A DNA stretch of 6,360 bases from an uncultured Lachnospiraceae bacterium (GTDB taxonomy: Bacteria; Bacillota_A; Clostridia; Lachnospirales; Lachnospiraceae): NCBI GenBank assembly GCA_902780985.1, contig CACZHN010000143.1, forward strand, positions 1 to 6,360, read 5' to 3'. Under the pieces are notes generated by a model. That model saw only the letters and a program-made list of their open reading frames with translations. It searched no databases and was not told the origin of the DNA. Below, piece by piece: positions 6,212 to 6,360 of the stretch. The first letter of the stretch is position 1; each line of letters opens with the position of its first letter. The position numbers and the translations under genes are program-made.

Positions 6212-6360
6212 ATGAAGAAGGGTTTAATTCTTGAAGGCGGTGGAATGAGAGGGCTTTTTACCGCAGGAGTACTGGATATCTTAATGGAAAATGCAGTGGC
6301 ATTCGACGGAGCGGTAGGCGTGTCCGCAGGTGCTGTATTCGGTATAAACTATAAGTCGAA
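6212..6360 (+). CDS. Patatin-like phospholipase, N-terminal part
   Basis: Only the first 49 residues are in the window; the gene continues past the right edge. It starts MKKGLILEGGGMRGLFTAGV, where GGGMRG (residues 9-14) is the oxyanion-hole loop of patatin-type lipases. GVSAG (36-40) is the GxSxG nucleophile elbow, with Ser38 of the Ser-Asp dyad; the Asp lies outside the window. The LEGGGMRGxFTAGVLD form is typical of the bacterial YjjU/RssA-like group, soluble or membrane-associated acyl hydrolases acting on phospholipids. The ATG at 6212 has GGAGG (6202-6206) five bases upstream. It is transcribed away from the DUF218 gene, with 180 bases between the two coding regions. Confidence 0.92.
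   Translation, partial: MKKGLILEGGGMRGLFTAGVLDILMENAVAFDGAVGVSAGAVFGINYKS

Overview
The window looks like a chromosomal segment of a gut or rumen Firmicute, most likely of the Lachnospiraceae/Clostridia type. The signs are strong AGGAGG-type ribosome binding sites, sigma-A-like promoters, moderate GC with AGA-rich arginine usage, and the style of the LysA, PepD and DUF218 proteins. This assignment is inferred from protein and codon style, not from a marker gene.

Layout, left to right. Bases 1 to about 270 read on the minus strand as the C-terminal part of an HK97-type phage major capsid protein. This reading runs off the left edge and is cut at its N-terminal side. The cut abuts, without any gap, a plus-strand gene (to 2334) for a large, probably secreted or lipid-anchored protein of unknown function, which has lost its native start and signal peptide. 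It ends in a domain resembling a degenerate C39-type (papain-like) peptidase and is followed by a clear intrinsic terminator (2339-2371). A roughly 200-base AT-rich gap then carries a sigma-A promoter for a monocistronic diaminopimelate decarboxylase gene (lysA-like, 2579-3850, plus strand).

Between lysA and the convergent next gene lies a compact, highly structured GC-rich palindromic repeat (3859-3955). It contains a perfect 23-bp hairpin and a second, outer pair of arms. The repeat supplies the last codons and the stop region of a minus-strand aminoacyl-histidine dipeptidase gene (pepD-like, 3929-5389). Just upstream of pepD, and probably in the same two-gene operon, is a membrane-anchored DUF218/YdcF-SanA-like gene (5399-6031, minus). 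It has its own promoter at 6057-6085. Divergent from it is the start of a patatin-like phospholipase gene (6212 to the right edge, plus).

Functionally this is mostly housekeeping: lysine/peptidoglycan precursor metabolism (lysA), peptide turnover (pepD), envelope-related DUF218 and lipid hydrolysis (patatin). The two places that do not look ordinary are the capsid/secreted-protein junction near 255-285, which is either a real rearrangement or an assembly chimera, and the nested palindrome that has reshaped the 3' end of pepD. I found no tRNA, rRNA, CRISPR array or complete mobile element, and no convincing new multi-gene system.
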